A DNA stretch of 12,767 nucleotides from an uncultured Porphyromonas sp. Its GTDB lineage: Bacteria; Bacteroidota; Bacteroidia; Bacteroidales; Porphyromonadaceae. Of the stretch, positions 1 through 5,384 are shown in pieces. Position numbers and translations under genes: made by a program. Position 1 is the first letter of the stretch; each line of letters begins with the position of its first letter. The notes below the pieces were generated by a model. That model did not search any database. It was not told where the DNA came from and saw nothing but the letters and a program-made list of their open reading frames with translations. The stretch lies in the NCBI GenBank assembly GCA_900539765.1, contig UQDF01000057.1:1-12767 (forward strand). The letters run 5' to 3'.

Positions 1-132
1 GGGTATTACAAAGGGAGTGCAATAACAGAGTGCTATGGTGGTTGCTCGGGGTAAAATCTTTCCTGTATAGCGGTAGTCGGATAGAGCTGGTGAGCAGAGC
101 AGGTCTAGAAAGGTCGTTTTGGAAAGGCTGAA
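1..132. other. Unassigned left-edge sequence
   Basis: This stretch holds no recognisable gene. One plus-strand frame is open from the window edge to a stop at 52-54 and another from the edge to a stop at 128-130, so the C-terminus of a gene lying to the left could be here. Neither translation resembles a family I know. No terminator hairpin is evident. It leads directly into the 22-bp repeat array. Confidence 0.3.
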
Positions 133-220
133 AAATGAGACGTCATATTCCGCCAAATGAGACGTCATATTCCGCCAAATATGTCGTCATATTTCACTCA
201 ATATGTCGTCATATTTTGTA
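133..220. repeat. Array of four 22-bp tandem repeats, each with a 16-bp dyad
   Basis: The nonamer CGTCATATT occurs at 141, 163, 185 and 207, giving an exact 22-bp period over four units. Units 1 and 2 (133-154, 155-176) are identical. Units 3 and 4 are a second version. In units 3 and 4 the 16-bp core (178-193, 200-215) is a perfect inverted repeat, AATATG-N4-CATATT. In units 1 and 2 the left arm is degenerate (AATGAG) and the centre is the palindrome GACGTC. Cores are separated by 6 bp. The array lies about 110 bp before the HU-related gene, so it could be an operator array or an iteron-like set. No replication initiator gene is visible in the window, and the function is not known. Confidence 0.9.
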
Positions 221-330
221 CCTTTACCATCAAGAAACAGAAAACCGTGCCAACCGACAAAGGCTAGCTCATCTCCTTAACGGGTGGCGAAGCATCAAAA
301 CAGAGGAGCAAAACTAAAGATCAAACAACT

Positions 331-816
331 ATGGCAAACAGACCTATCGCCTACACGCTCACAGAGCGCAAGGCAACCCTCGGAAAGATGGCAGGAAAGA
401 CTGTACTTCAGGCTCGCCCCACCGGACGCAAACGCGTCGACCACCGTAATTTCTGCGAGGAAGTGGCAAGAGCTACGACGTTCACTGGTGCGGAGGTGGA
501 AGCCGTACTGCGACTCGCTGCCGAAATAGCGAAAAAACATGTGGAGAATGGAGATATTGTAGAGTATGGTGACCTTGGCACACTCACGCCTTCGTTCCAA
601 AGCAAACTTGTCGAGAAAGGCAAGACGGAGTTTAACCCCAACATCCACATTACCAAGCCCGTCGTCCGCCTTTCGCCCTCACGCAAGTATTTCACACTTA
701 CAGGTGTAAGCTACGAGCGCGTGGAAGCTCCTGCCAAGAAAGGCTCGACGAAACCAACGCCTAACCCCACACCAAAACCTGATGAAGAGAAGCCTGATGA
801 GCAGATAGGCGTCTAA
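331..816 (+). CDS. HU-related (histone-like) DNA-binding protein
   Basis: This 161-residue protein matches the Bacteroidota HU-related family, a longer relative of HU/IHF that probably binds and bends DNA as a dimer. The N-terminal extension is basic (residues 12-36). A helical dimerisation segment follows (about 37-71), then the hallmark turn GDIVEYGDLGTL (74-85), a basic arm region (about 91-110) and a closing strand with LSPSRKYF (114-121). The tail (132-161) is rich in Lys, Pro and Glu, looks disordered, and makes the protein longer than classical HU of about 90 residues. The ATG at 331 is chosen because the family sequence begins at once. An overlapping frame starting at 284 gives no known protein. 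Family members often sit singly in variable regions of Bacteroides-type genomes. The four-unit repeat array just upstream may act in its regulation, which is inference. Confidence 0.85.
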   Translation: MANRPIAYTLTERKATLGKMAGKTVLQARPTGRKRVDHRNFCEEVARATTFTGAEVEAVLRLAAEIAKKHVENGDIVEYGDLGTLTPSFQSKLVEKGKTEFNPNIHITKPVVRLSPSRKYFTLTGVSYERVEAPAKKGSTKPTPNPTPKPDEEKPDEQIGV

Positions 817-937
817 CCAAACGCAAGAAACACGCAGAATTGATACGGCAGGAAGTGCAACAATGGGACTTATCCAATCCTCGAGTTCTGTTCACTTATA
901 AACTTGCTGCAAGGTTGTTAGAGTAAAAAACACATCT
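817..937 (+). other. Intergenic gap with a possible short coding remnant
   Basis: No full gene is present. One plus-strand frame is open for about 45 codons up to the TAA at 926-928. Its translation looks protein-like (it ends in FTYKLAARLLE) but has no ATG, and an in-frame stop lies just upstream near the end of the HU gene. It may be the tail of a decayed gene or chance. No convincing promoter of the TAnnTTTG type was found for the following cassette; the closest is TAAACTTG near 898, with one mismatch and no TTTG partner. Confidence 0.25.
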
Positions 938-1531
938 ATGAAACAGAAAGTATTATTTATCATATTGAATGAATACACGGATTGGGAGGGGGCTTTTCTC
1001 TCCACGACTCTTCACGTGGGCGTGATACCAGGCGGTGAAATAAAGTATGAAGTACATACCGTTGCCCCTACAGAAGACGCTGTTCGTTCCATCGGAGGTT
1101 TCAGAACCTTGCCCGACTATTCTTTCGAGAATATGCCGAAAGATTATGCCGCTTTAGTGCTTATCGGTGGCAACCGTTGGGACTCACCTGAAGCAGAACT
1201 TGTCGTACCATTGGTACAGGAGGCTTTGGATAAAGGTAAAATCATCGGGGCGATATGCAACGGTGCTTCATTCCTCTGTTCTCACGGTTTCCTGAACAAT
1301 GTAAAGCATACAGGTAACGGTCTTGACCAACTCAAAAAATGGGGCGATACCGTTTACACTAACACAGAAAACTATGTGGAAGCGCAAGCCGTTAGTGACA
1401 AGAATATTGTTACGGCAAACGGTGTAGGACATTTGGAGTTCACTCGTGAGATGCTTCTATTGCTGAAAGCCAATACTCCCGAACATATTGCCCAATGGTA
1501 TGATTTCTACAAAAACGGATTCGTGAGATAA
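938..1531 (+). CDS. DJ-1/PfpI family protein (class I glutamine amidotransferase-like)
   Basis: This 197-residue protein has the DJ-1/PfpI fold. It opens with a hydrophobic strand KVLFIIL (4-10) and an acidic DWE (15-17) where the family places its nucleophile-supporting glutamate. It continues through ALVLIGG (72-78) to the nucleophile elbow AICNGA (105-110), with Cys107 as the predicted reactive cysteine. A later TANGVGHLEF (159-168) matches the NG-containing loop seen in YoaZ/PfpI-like members. Family members are cytosolic and include proteases, glyoxalases, deglycases and redox-stress proteins, so the reaction cannot be assigned. It is the first gene of a closely spaced plus-strand trio, 27 bp before the SRPBCC gene, which suggests co-transcription. 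Confidence 0.85.
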   Translation: MKQKVLFIILNEYTDWEGAFLSTTLHVGVIPGGEIKYEVHTVAPTEDAVRSIGGFRTLPDYSFENMPKDYAALVLIGGNRWDSPEAELVVPLVQEALDKGKIIGAICNGASFLCSHGFLNNVKHTGNGLDQLKKWGDTVYTNTENYVEAQAVSDKNIVTANGVGHLEFTREMLLLLKANTPEHIAQWYDFYKNGFVR

Positions 1532-1558
1532 CGACATTTTTCTGAAATACTAAACTTT

Positions 1559-1960
1559 ATGGTTGTAACGTCAAACATAAAAGCCACATTTCCGTGTGAT
1601 TCGCAGAGAGTTTGGGAGGTCGTGACATCACTTACCGATTATTCTTGGAGAAGTGATATTGAGAGAATAGAAGTCATCTCAGACACGCAATTTGCGGAGA
1701 TAACAAAGAGTGGGCATAGGACAACTTTCACGATAACAAGACAAGAGCCTCGTTATTTGTGGGAGTTTGATTTGGAGAATGACCATATAAAAGGGCATTG
1801 GATCGGTGCTTTCAGTGGAAACGAAAAGACGACCACGATTGATTTTACAGAATACATTGAGCCTAAGAAATGGTTTCCCAAACTGCTTGTAAATATCTAC
1901 TTGAAGTACATGCAAGTCAGATATGTCAGGGATTTGAGGCAGGCGTTGAGAAGAATGTGA
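1559..1960 (+). CDS. SRPBCC (START/Bet v 1-like) ligand-binding domain protein
   Basis: This 133-residue protein is a single SRPBCC domain, the helix-grip fold that encloses a hydrophobic pocket. The typical opening is visible: a first strand with ATFPCDSQRVWEVVTSLTDY (9-28), then WRSDIERIEVI (30-40), where the W-R-x-D pattern is characteristic of the polyketide cyclase/dehydrase branch. Alternating strands follow (about 44-99), then a C-terminal amphipathic helix (about 106-132) that would close the pocket. Length is normal for the family. There is no signal peptide or membrane segment, so it should be cytosolic. The ligand or reaction cannot be read from sequence. Base composition appears more AT-rich than the gyrA side, consistent with acquired DNA. 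It lies 27 bp after the DJ-1-like gene and 31 bp before the next gene. Confidence 0.8.
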   Translation: MVVTSNIKATFPCDSQRVWEVVTSLTDYSWRSDIERIEVISDTQFAEITKSGHRTTFTITRQEPRYLWEFDLENDHIKGHWIGAFSGNEKTTTIDFTEYIEPKKWFPKLLVNIYLKYMQVRYVRDLRQALRRM

Positions 1961-1991
1961 TCATAGATTTTGGTTCCAAAGTAGAAAAGCT

Positions 1992-2459
1992 ATGCCACAA
2001 ATAACCAAAGGAGGAAAGTTTATCTTCGGCATCTCTCATATTCGAGAAGATTTGACAATTCAGATACCGGAGCAAGCAGTCCATGAATATGCGCTTACTG
2101 ATATTGAAAACATCATTCTGATTACAGGAAGTAAAGCGACTGGAGGCTTCTGTATAACGACCTATTCACTTCTTTCTTCTTCAAAACTGTGTCATATATT
2201 GACAGATTGCCCCCAACTAAGGGAACAGACGCTACCAATGGGCAAATTGATAACCTATAAAGGGAGGGGTTATACTTGGGTGCCAATAGGAAAAGGAGGA
2301 ATAATCAGCCTAACCCCTGAATTGATGAGGACTTTAAATTTGCTAGTCCATTCTGAATTATTGGCTATCAGAAGTAGCAATATCGCTTTCACAATGGGGG
2401 CAAAAGGGCCGTTGTGGGAAAAAGCGCAGACTTTCAATGGTGAAATTACACGATATTAG
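1992..2459 (+). CDS. AbrB/SpoVT-like two-fold repeat protein, function unknown
   Basis: This 155-residue protein has no named function that I recognise, but its two halves look alike. Residues 21-55 (LTIQIPEQAVHEYAL, then IILITGSKATGGF) and 103-138 (GIISLTPELMRTLNL, then LLAIRSSNIAFTMGAKG) share a hydrophobic strand, a Pro, a short helix, a second strand and a Gly/Ser-rich turn. This is the outline of the swapped-hairpin AbrB/SpoVT/MazE fold. I recall similar proteins of about 150 residues, with a conserved MGAKGP near the C-terminus, from Firmicutes; that is memory only. A DNA-binding or regulatory role is possible but unproven. It closes the trio and is followed by a strong terminator 7 bp after the stop. 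Lines within the gene are about 43% GC, clearly lower than gyrA. Confidence 0.7.
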   Translation: MPQITKGGKFIFGISHIREDLTIQIPEQAVHEYALTDIENIILITGSKATGGFCITTYSLLSSSKLCHILTDCPQLREQTLPMGKLITYKGRGYTWVPIGKGGIISLTPELMRTLNLLVHSELLAIRSSNIAFTMGAKGPLWEKAQTFNGEITRY

Positions 2460-2465
2460 TCGTAG

Positions 2466-2506
2466 AAAGGACTTGCTCCATAAAACGAAGCAAGTCCTTT
2501 TTGTTT
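2466..2506 (+). terminator. Rho-independent terminator of the DJ-1/SRPBCC/AbrB-like cassette
   Basis: A perfect 12-bp stem pairs 2466-2477 with 2489-2500 around an 11-nt loop. The right arm ends in a T run that continues as TTGTTT. It starts 7 bp after the stop at 2459. On the opposite strand the T tract is short, so it may only partly stop transcripts from the converging recombinase gene, which ends at 2511. Confidence 0.85.
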
Positions 2507-2510
2507 AGTC

Positions 2511-3689
2511 TTAACCTCCCCTTTGTTGTATCACTCTGTCCATGTCCTTTGCAATCTTCTGGTCGGTGACTTGGGCATAGATTTGCGTGCTGGCAATAGA
2601 CGAATGCCCCATCATCTTAGCGATGCTCTCAATAGGCACACCAGCCTCTAGCGTTAGCGTGCCGAACGTATGTCTTGCACAGTGCCAAGTCAACGGAGTA
2701 CGGATGCCACATGCCAACCCCACGGCTTTGAGATGACTGAGTAGCTTCCAGTCGCTCATTGTATCGGGAAATATCTTGTAGTCTCCTCTGCTCTTCGCCT
2801 TCGTGTAAAGAGCGAGTATCTGCTCCGCTATCGGGTGCAGGGGTATCAAGCTCTCCACCTCCGTTTTCTGTCTTGCCTTGCGGATATACCGCTTCCCCTC
2901 GCTGTTCGTCTCGATTTGCGAAGCTCGTAGCCCTTGTAAATCAACAAATGCCAAGCCTGTAAAGACGGAGAAAAGGAACATTCTTCGGCTTAGTTCTGCG
3001 CCTTCATCCTGCAACGGAAATGCCAAGAGTTTTGCCACATCGCCCTTACTCAGAAAACGAGGTTTGCGTTCCACGACTTCATACTTCACCTCTTCAAACG
3101 GATTGATGCGTATTGTTCCCTGACTGACGGCTCGATACATCAATCGACTCAACCAACAGAGATGGCTATTTATCGTTGCAGGCGCATAGCCCGCCCTCTT
3201 CAGATAGAAGCGATAATCCTCAAAGAACTCAATTGTAAGAGCCGACAAGGGGACATCCAGCTCACTGCGACTGCACATAAAAGAGTTAAGCAGCCTATCG
3301 GCATGCCGATTGTTTCTATACGTCCCCGCACTACTGCATTCTCGTTGGGCTTTGAGCTCTTCCGCACTAAGAGCAAGCAGGGTCGTTGGAGTTTTTCCGA
3401 TATCCTGCAAGTAGTTCTTCAGCAACTCAGCACTTACTGCTCCATATTTGTAAAGCAAGGTATTATAGCCTTGTTCGACTTTCTCCCGAAAGGTTTGCAA
3501 GCGTTGGTTGGTCTTCTTCTCCTTTGTCGCCCTTCGCTTCACGCTCCAATCGTGGGGGGCAGTGCTTTCGCCTGTGGTTATCACCACGCTCTCTCCGTCT
3601 ATGGTGATACGGCAAAGGATTGCCGTTGTGCCGTCTGCTTTGGTCTTGCTCTTATTGATGTAGAATAGTATTCTAAATGTACTGCGCAT
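2511..3689 (-). CDS. Tyrosine recombinase/integrase (second of tandem pair)
   Basis: This 392-residue site-specific recombinase has the Bacteroidota integrase layout. The N-terminal arm-type DNA-binding domain spans about 1-95, the SAM-like core-binding domain about 105-205, and the catalytic domain about 212-380. Visible active-site residues are Lys275 (beta-hairpin lysine), His336 and Arg339 in HCARH, His362 in GHSS and the nucleophile Tyr371. The first catalytic arginine, usually in TGLR, is replaced by Ala247 (FTGLAFVDL). The same position is also non-Arg in IntDOT of CTnDOT, so activity is still likely. It lies 5 bp downstream of the other recombinase gene and is surely co-transcribed with it. 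It probably acts in integration, excision or DNA inversion; the target is unknown because no att or inverted recombination sites were found. Confidence 0.9.
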   Translation of the reverse strand: MRSTFRILFYINKSKTKADGTTAILCRITIDGESVVITTGESTAPHDWSVKRRATKEKKTNQRLQTFREKVEQGYNTLLYKYGAVSAELLKNYLQDIGKTPTTLLALSAEELKAQRECSSAGTYRNNRHADRLLNSFMCSRSELDVPLSALTIEFFEDYRFYLKRAGYAPATINSHLCWLSRLMYRAVSQGTIRINPFEEVKYEVVERKPRFLSKGDVAKLLAFPLQDEGAELSRRMFLFSVFTGLAFVDLQGLRASQIETNSEGKRYIRKARQKTEVESLIPLHPIAEQILALYTKAKSRGDYKIFPDTMSDWKLLSHLKAVGLACGIRTPLTWHCARHTFGTLTLEAGVPIESIAKMMGHSSIASTQIYAQVTDQKIAKDMDRVIQQRGG

Positions 3690-3694
3690 AGCTC

Positions 3695-4924
3695 TTACAA
3701 GGTTAAGGTTAGCTCTTCAGTGAAAGAGAGGAATTGCTCAAACTCATCGAAAAGCTTCTTCGGAGTCACATGAGCATATCGCTCGGTCGTTTGGATATTG
3801 CTATGCCCCAACATGCGGCTCACCGTTTCAATCGGCACTCCTCGCTCCAAAGTTATCAAGGTCGCAAAGGTGTGGCGACCAACGTGTGCCGAAAGGGGAA
3901 TAGTGATACCTGCTCGAAGTTGTAGAGCTTTGAGTTGGGCGAGGTAGCCCGAATAAGGAATAGGAGCAAAGAGTGTGTCACGCTCCTCTGATTGATATCG
4001 TTCTATCAGAGGCACCGCTTCAGATAGGAGCTTCACACGACAAAGCGTATTGGTCTTCTGTCTGCGGAACTTAAGCCATAATGCCCCCTCATCATCTGTA
4101 AAGAGATGCTCCCGACTAAGGGCGACCATATCGCAGTAGGCAACACCCGTATAACAGGTGAAGAGAAAGAGGTCTCGAGCAGTTTCCAGCTCCACTTCAT
4201 ACGGCTCAAAGGTCAGGCTCTGCAACTTATTCAATGATGCCCTGTCCAATGCACGAGGTTGTTTGTTCTCCCCTCGTTCGATCGTTACGTGAGCAAACAG
4301 TTGTCGTGTTATCAACCCTTCACGATACGCCAAACGGCAGACCTTCTTCACCGCTAATGCCATCTTACGATAATGACCCTGCGAATGCCCCAGCTTGCCG
4401 ACAGAGTAGTGTTGTAGGCACTCCAAGAAGTCTTTTTCTACCAGTCCGAAAGCAATATCTGAAGTGTGAAACTTCTCCTCAATAAAGGCTCTCAGATGCT
4501 TTCGAATAGTAAAGTAACTATTCAGAGCTGTTGCCTTTATCTCGATACCCACCTTTTGCTTCATCTCTTCGAGCATTTGATCATATCGTTCCAAGAGGGT
4601 GATTTGGCTTTGCATACTACCTTGCAGCAGCTCCTTAATGTCAGTCGCTGTAAAGACAATCCCTCGCTCACAAAGGGTTTGATAAGCCGACTGCGCCGAG
4701 AGCAGCAAGCGCTCCAACTTGCCATTCGTTGCCACAGCTTCACGGCTCTTGCCGTTCAGCCTGCTCTCACGAGCATTCCACAGCTTGGGATCGCACGACA
4801 GCTTGCAACTGAATTGAGCTATCGTTCGCCCGTAAGTTATCCGCCCCATAATCGGAGCTTGCCCCGACCTGTCCAATCCGCTCTTTTTGAGGTAGAGCAA
4901 CACCTTCATTCTGTCTGTTTGCAT
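3695..4924 (-). CDS. Tyrosine recombinase/integrase (first of tandem pair)
   Basis: This 409-residue recombinase is a diverged paralogue of the gene after it. It has an arm-binding domain (about 6-100), a core-binding domain (about 108-215) and a catalytic domain (about 225-395). Active-site residues are Lys290, His347 and Arg350 (HVGRH), His374 in GHSN and Tyr383 in ERYAHVT. Again the first arginine is missing: the TGxR position reads TGVAYCD, with Ala262. The start could be Met1 or Met6 (MKVLLYLKKS), the second being nearer the usual family start. A TAACTTTG box (complement of 4944-4951) lies about 20 bp upstream. Paired recombinases of this sort occur on integrative elements and beside invertible DNA, and may work as a heteromeric complex, which is inference. 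Confidence 0.9.
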   Translation of the reverse strand: MQTDRMKVLLYLKKSGLDRSGQAPIMGRITYGRTIAQFSCKLSCDPKLWNARESRLNGKSREAVATNGKLERLLLSAQSAYQTLCERGIVFTATDIKELLQGSMQSQITLLERYDQMLEEMKQKVGIEIKATALNSYFTIRKHLRAFIEEKFHTSDIAFGLVEKDFLECLQHYSVGKLGHSQGHYRKMALAVKKVCRLAYREGLITRQLFAHVTIERGENKQPRALDRASLNKLQSLTFEPYEVELETARDLFLFTCYTGVAYCDMVALSREHLFTDDEGALWLKFRRQKTNTLCRVKLLSEAVPLIERYQSEERDTLFAPIPYSGYLAQLKALQLRAGITIPLSAHVGRHTFATLITLERGVPIETVSRMLGHSNIQTTERYAHVTPKKLFDEFEQFLSFTEELTLTL

Positions 4925-4943
4925 ACGCTTCTGTTTTTATGGG

Positions 4944-4951
4944 CAAAGTTA
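4944..4951 (-). promoter_or_regulatory. Possible -7 box for the recombinase pair
   Basis: On the minus strand this reads TAACTTTG, a full match to the Bacteroidota -7 consensus TAnnTTTG. It would give a leader of roughly 14 nt before the ATG at 4924. The matching -33 TTTG is absent at the expected 19-bp spacing; the nearest TTTG is 27 bp away (4979-4982). The box also overlaps the first GTTACC hexamer, so binding there could repress the promoter. Confidence 0.4.
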
Positions 4952-5105
4952 CCCGTTACCGAAGCGTTCTCAGCTATGCAAAGCGTTGTATATCAGAGCA
5001 ACAGCACCAGAATTGCAGAGAGTTCACTTACTGAATACTCTTCCGTCAGTTACCTGCTCCTACCTCTTCGTTACCATCCGGAGAATGGGCTAACGATTTG
5101 GTAAC
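4948..5105. promoter_or_regulatory. Cluster of GTTACC hexamers upstream of the recombinases
   Basis: GTTACC occurs at 4948, 4955, 5049 and 5070, and its complement GGTAAC at 5100. The first two are 7 bp apart and the next two are 21 bp apart, about two helical turns. The extended forms CCGTTACC (4953) and GGTAACGG (5100) form an inverted pair. Such clustering beside a recombinase start fits arm-type integrase sites, an att region or a repressor-binding region; none of these is proven. Between this cluster and the array at 5235 I see no gene and no other clear signal. Confidence 0.45.
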
Positions 5106-5234
5106 GGAACTTCTGCACAAATCCTCTTCTTTTGCACTTTACCTCGTAGCGCAAACCACAGAGATATCGTGCAAATCCCTCTCATTTCCATTTACTTACC
5201 CGCAATCCTCTCCCTAATACTCTTCCTCCTAATA

Positions 5235-5322
5235 GTTCCTACGTTGGAACGATTCGCTCCCTTCCTAGGGATTTTTTCGTCCCTCTCTAGGGACGGTTAA
5301 GTCCCAGCGGAGGGACGGGGCG
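5235..5322. repeat. Array of four 22-bp units with GTCCC-N6-GGGAC dyads
   Basis: Four 22-bp units begin at 5235, 5257, 5279 and 5301. Each carries a 16-bp dyad with 5-bp arms and a 6-nt centre, followed by a 6-bp spacer. Units 3 and 4 are GTCCC-N6-GGGAC. Unit 1 is GTTCC-N6-GGAAC, so both arms have changed together and pairing is kept. Unit 2 is imperfect (CTCCC and GGGAT). The 6-nt centres differ in every unit, so the dyad arms, not the whole unit, seem to be conserved. The array lies between the terminator of the GH3 unit and the recombinase promoter region. It could bind dimeric protein along one face of the DNA or form a row of small hairpins if transcribed. Confidence 0.85.
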
Positions 5323-5334
5323 CTGCTCCATAGA

Positions 5335-5366
5335 AAAAGGAGCTTCCCGAGGGGGAAACTCCTTTT
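5335..5366 (-). terminator. Terminator of the Plug-GH3 unit
   Basis: Arms 5335-5342 and 5359-5366 form an 8-bp stem. After one C/A mismatch, it extends by five more pairs (5344-5348 with 5353-5357) around a 4-nt loop. Read on the minus strand it ends in CCTTTTTC, and it lies 18 bp after the GH3 stop. Confidence 0.8.
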
Positions 5367-5384
5367 ATCTGGTTGATGTTGTGG

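Noticed and set aside
133..220. CRISPR array
   Set aside because: The 22-bp units are tandem with only 6-bp gaps between dyads, there are no unique spacers of 30 bp or so, and no cas genes are seen.
135..317. Plus-strand open frame of 60 codons
   Set aside because: Its first half is the translated 22-bp repeats, it resembles no protein, and it overlaps the upstream region of the HU-related gene.
284..529. Plus-strand frame overlapping the HU-related gene start
   Set aside because: It runs in another frame through the clearly recognisable HU-related coding sequence and gives no known protein.
2511..4924. Invertible promoter switch controlled by the recombinases
   Set aside because: No pair of inverted repeats of suitable length flanking a promoter was found near the genes. 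The GTTACC copies are too short to count as inversion sites by themselves.
4466..5104. Plus-strand frame of 212 codons
   Set aside because: It is mostly antisense to the first recombinase, whose domains and catalytic residues are clear; the remaining part covers the GTTACC cluster and has no family likeness.
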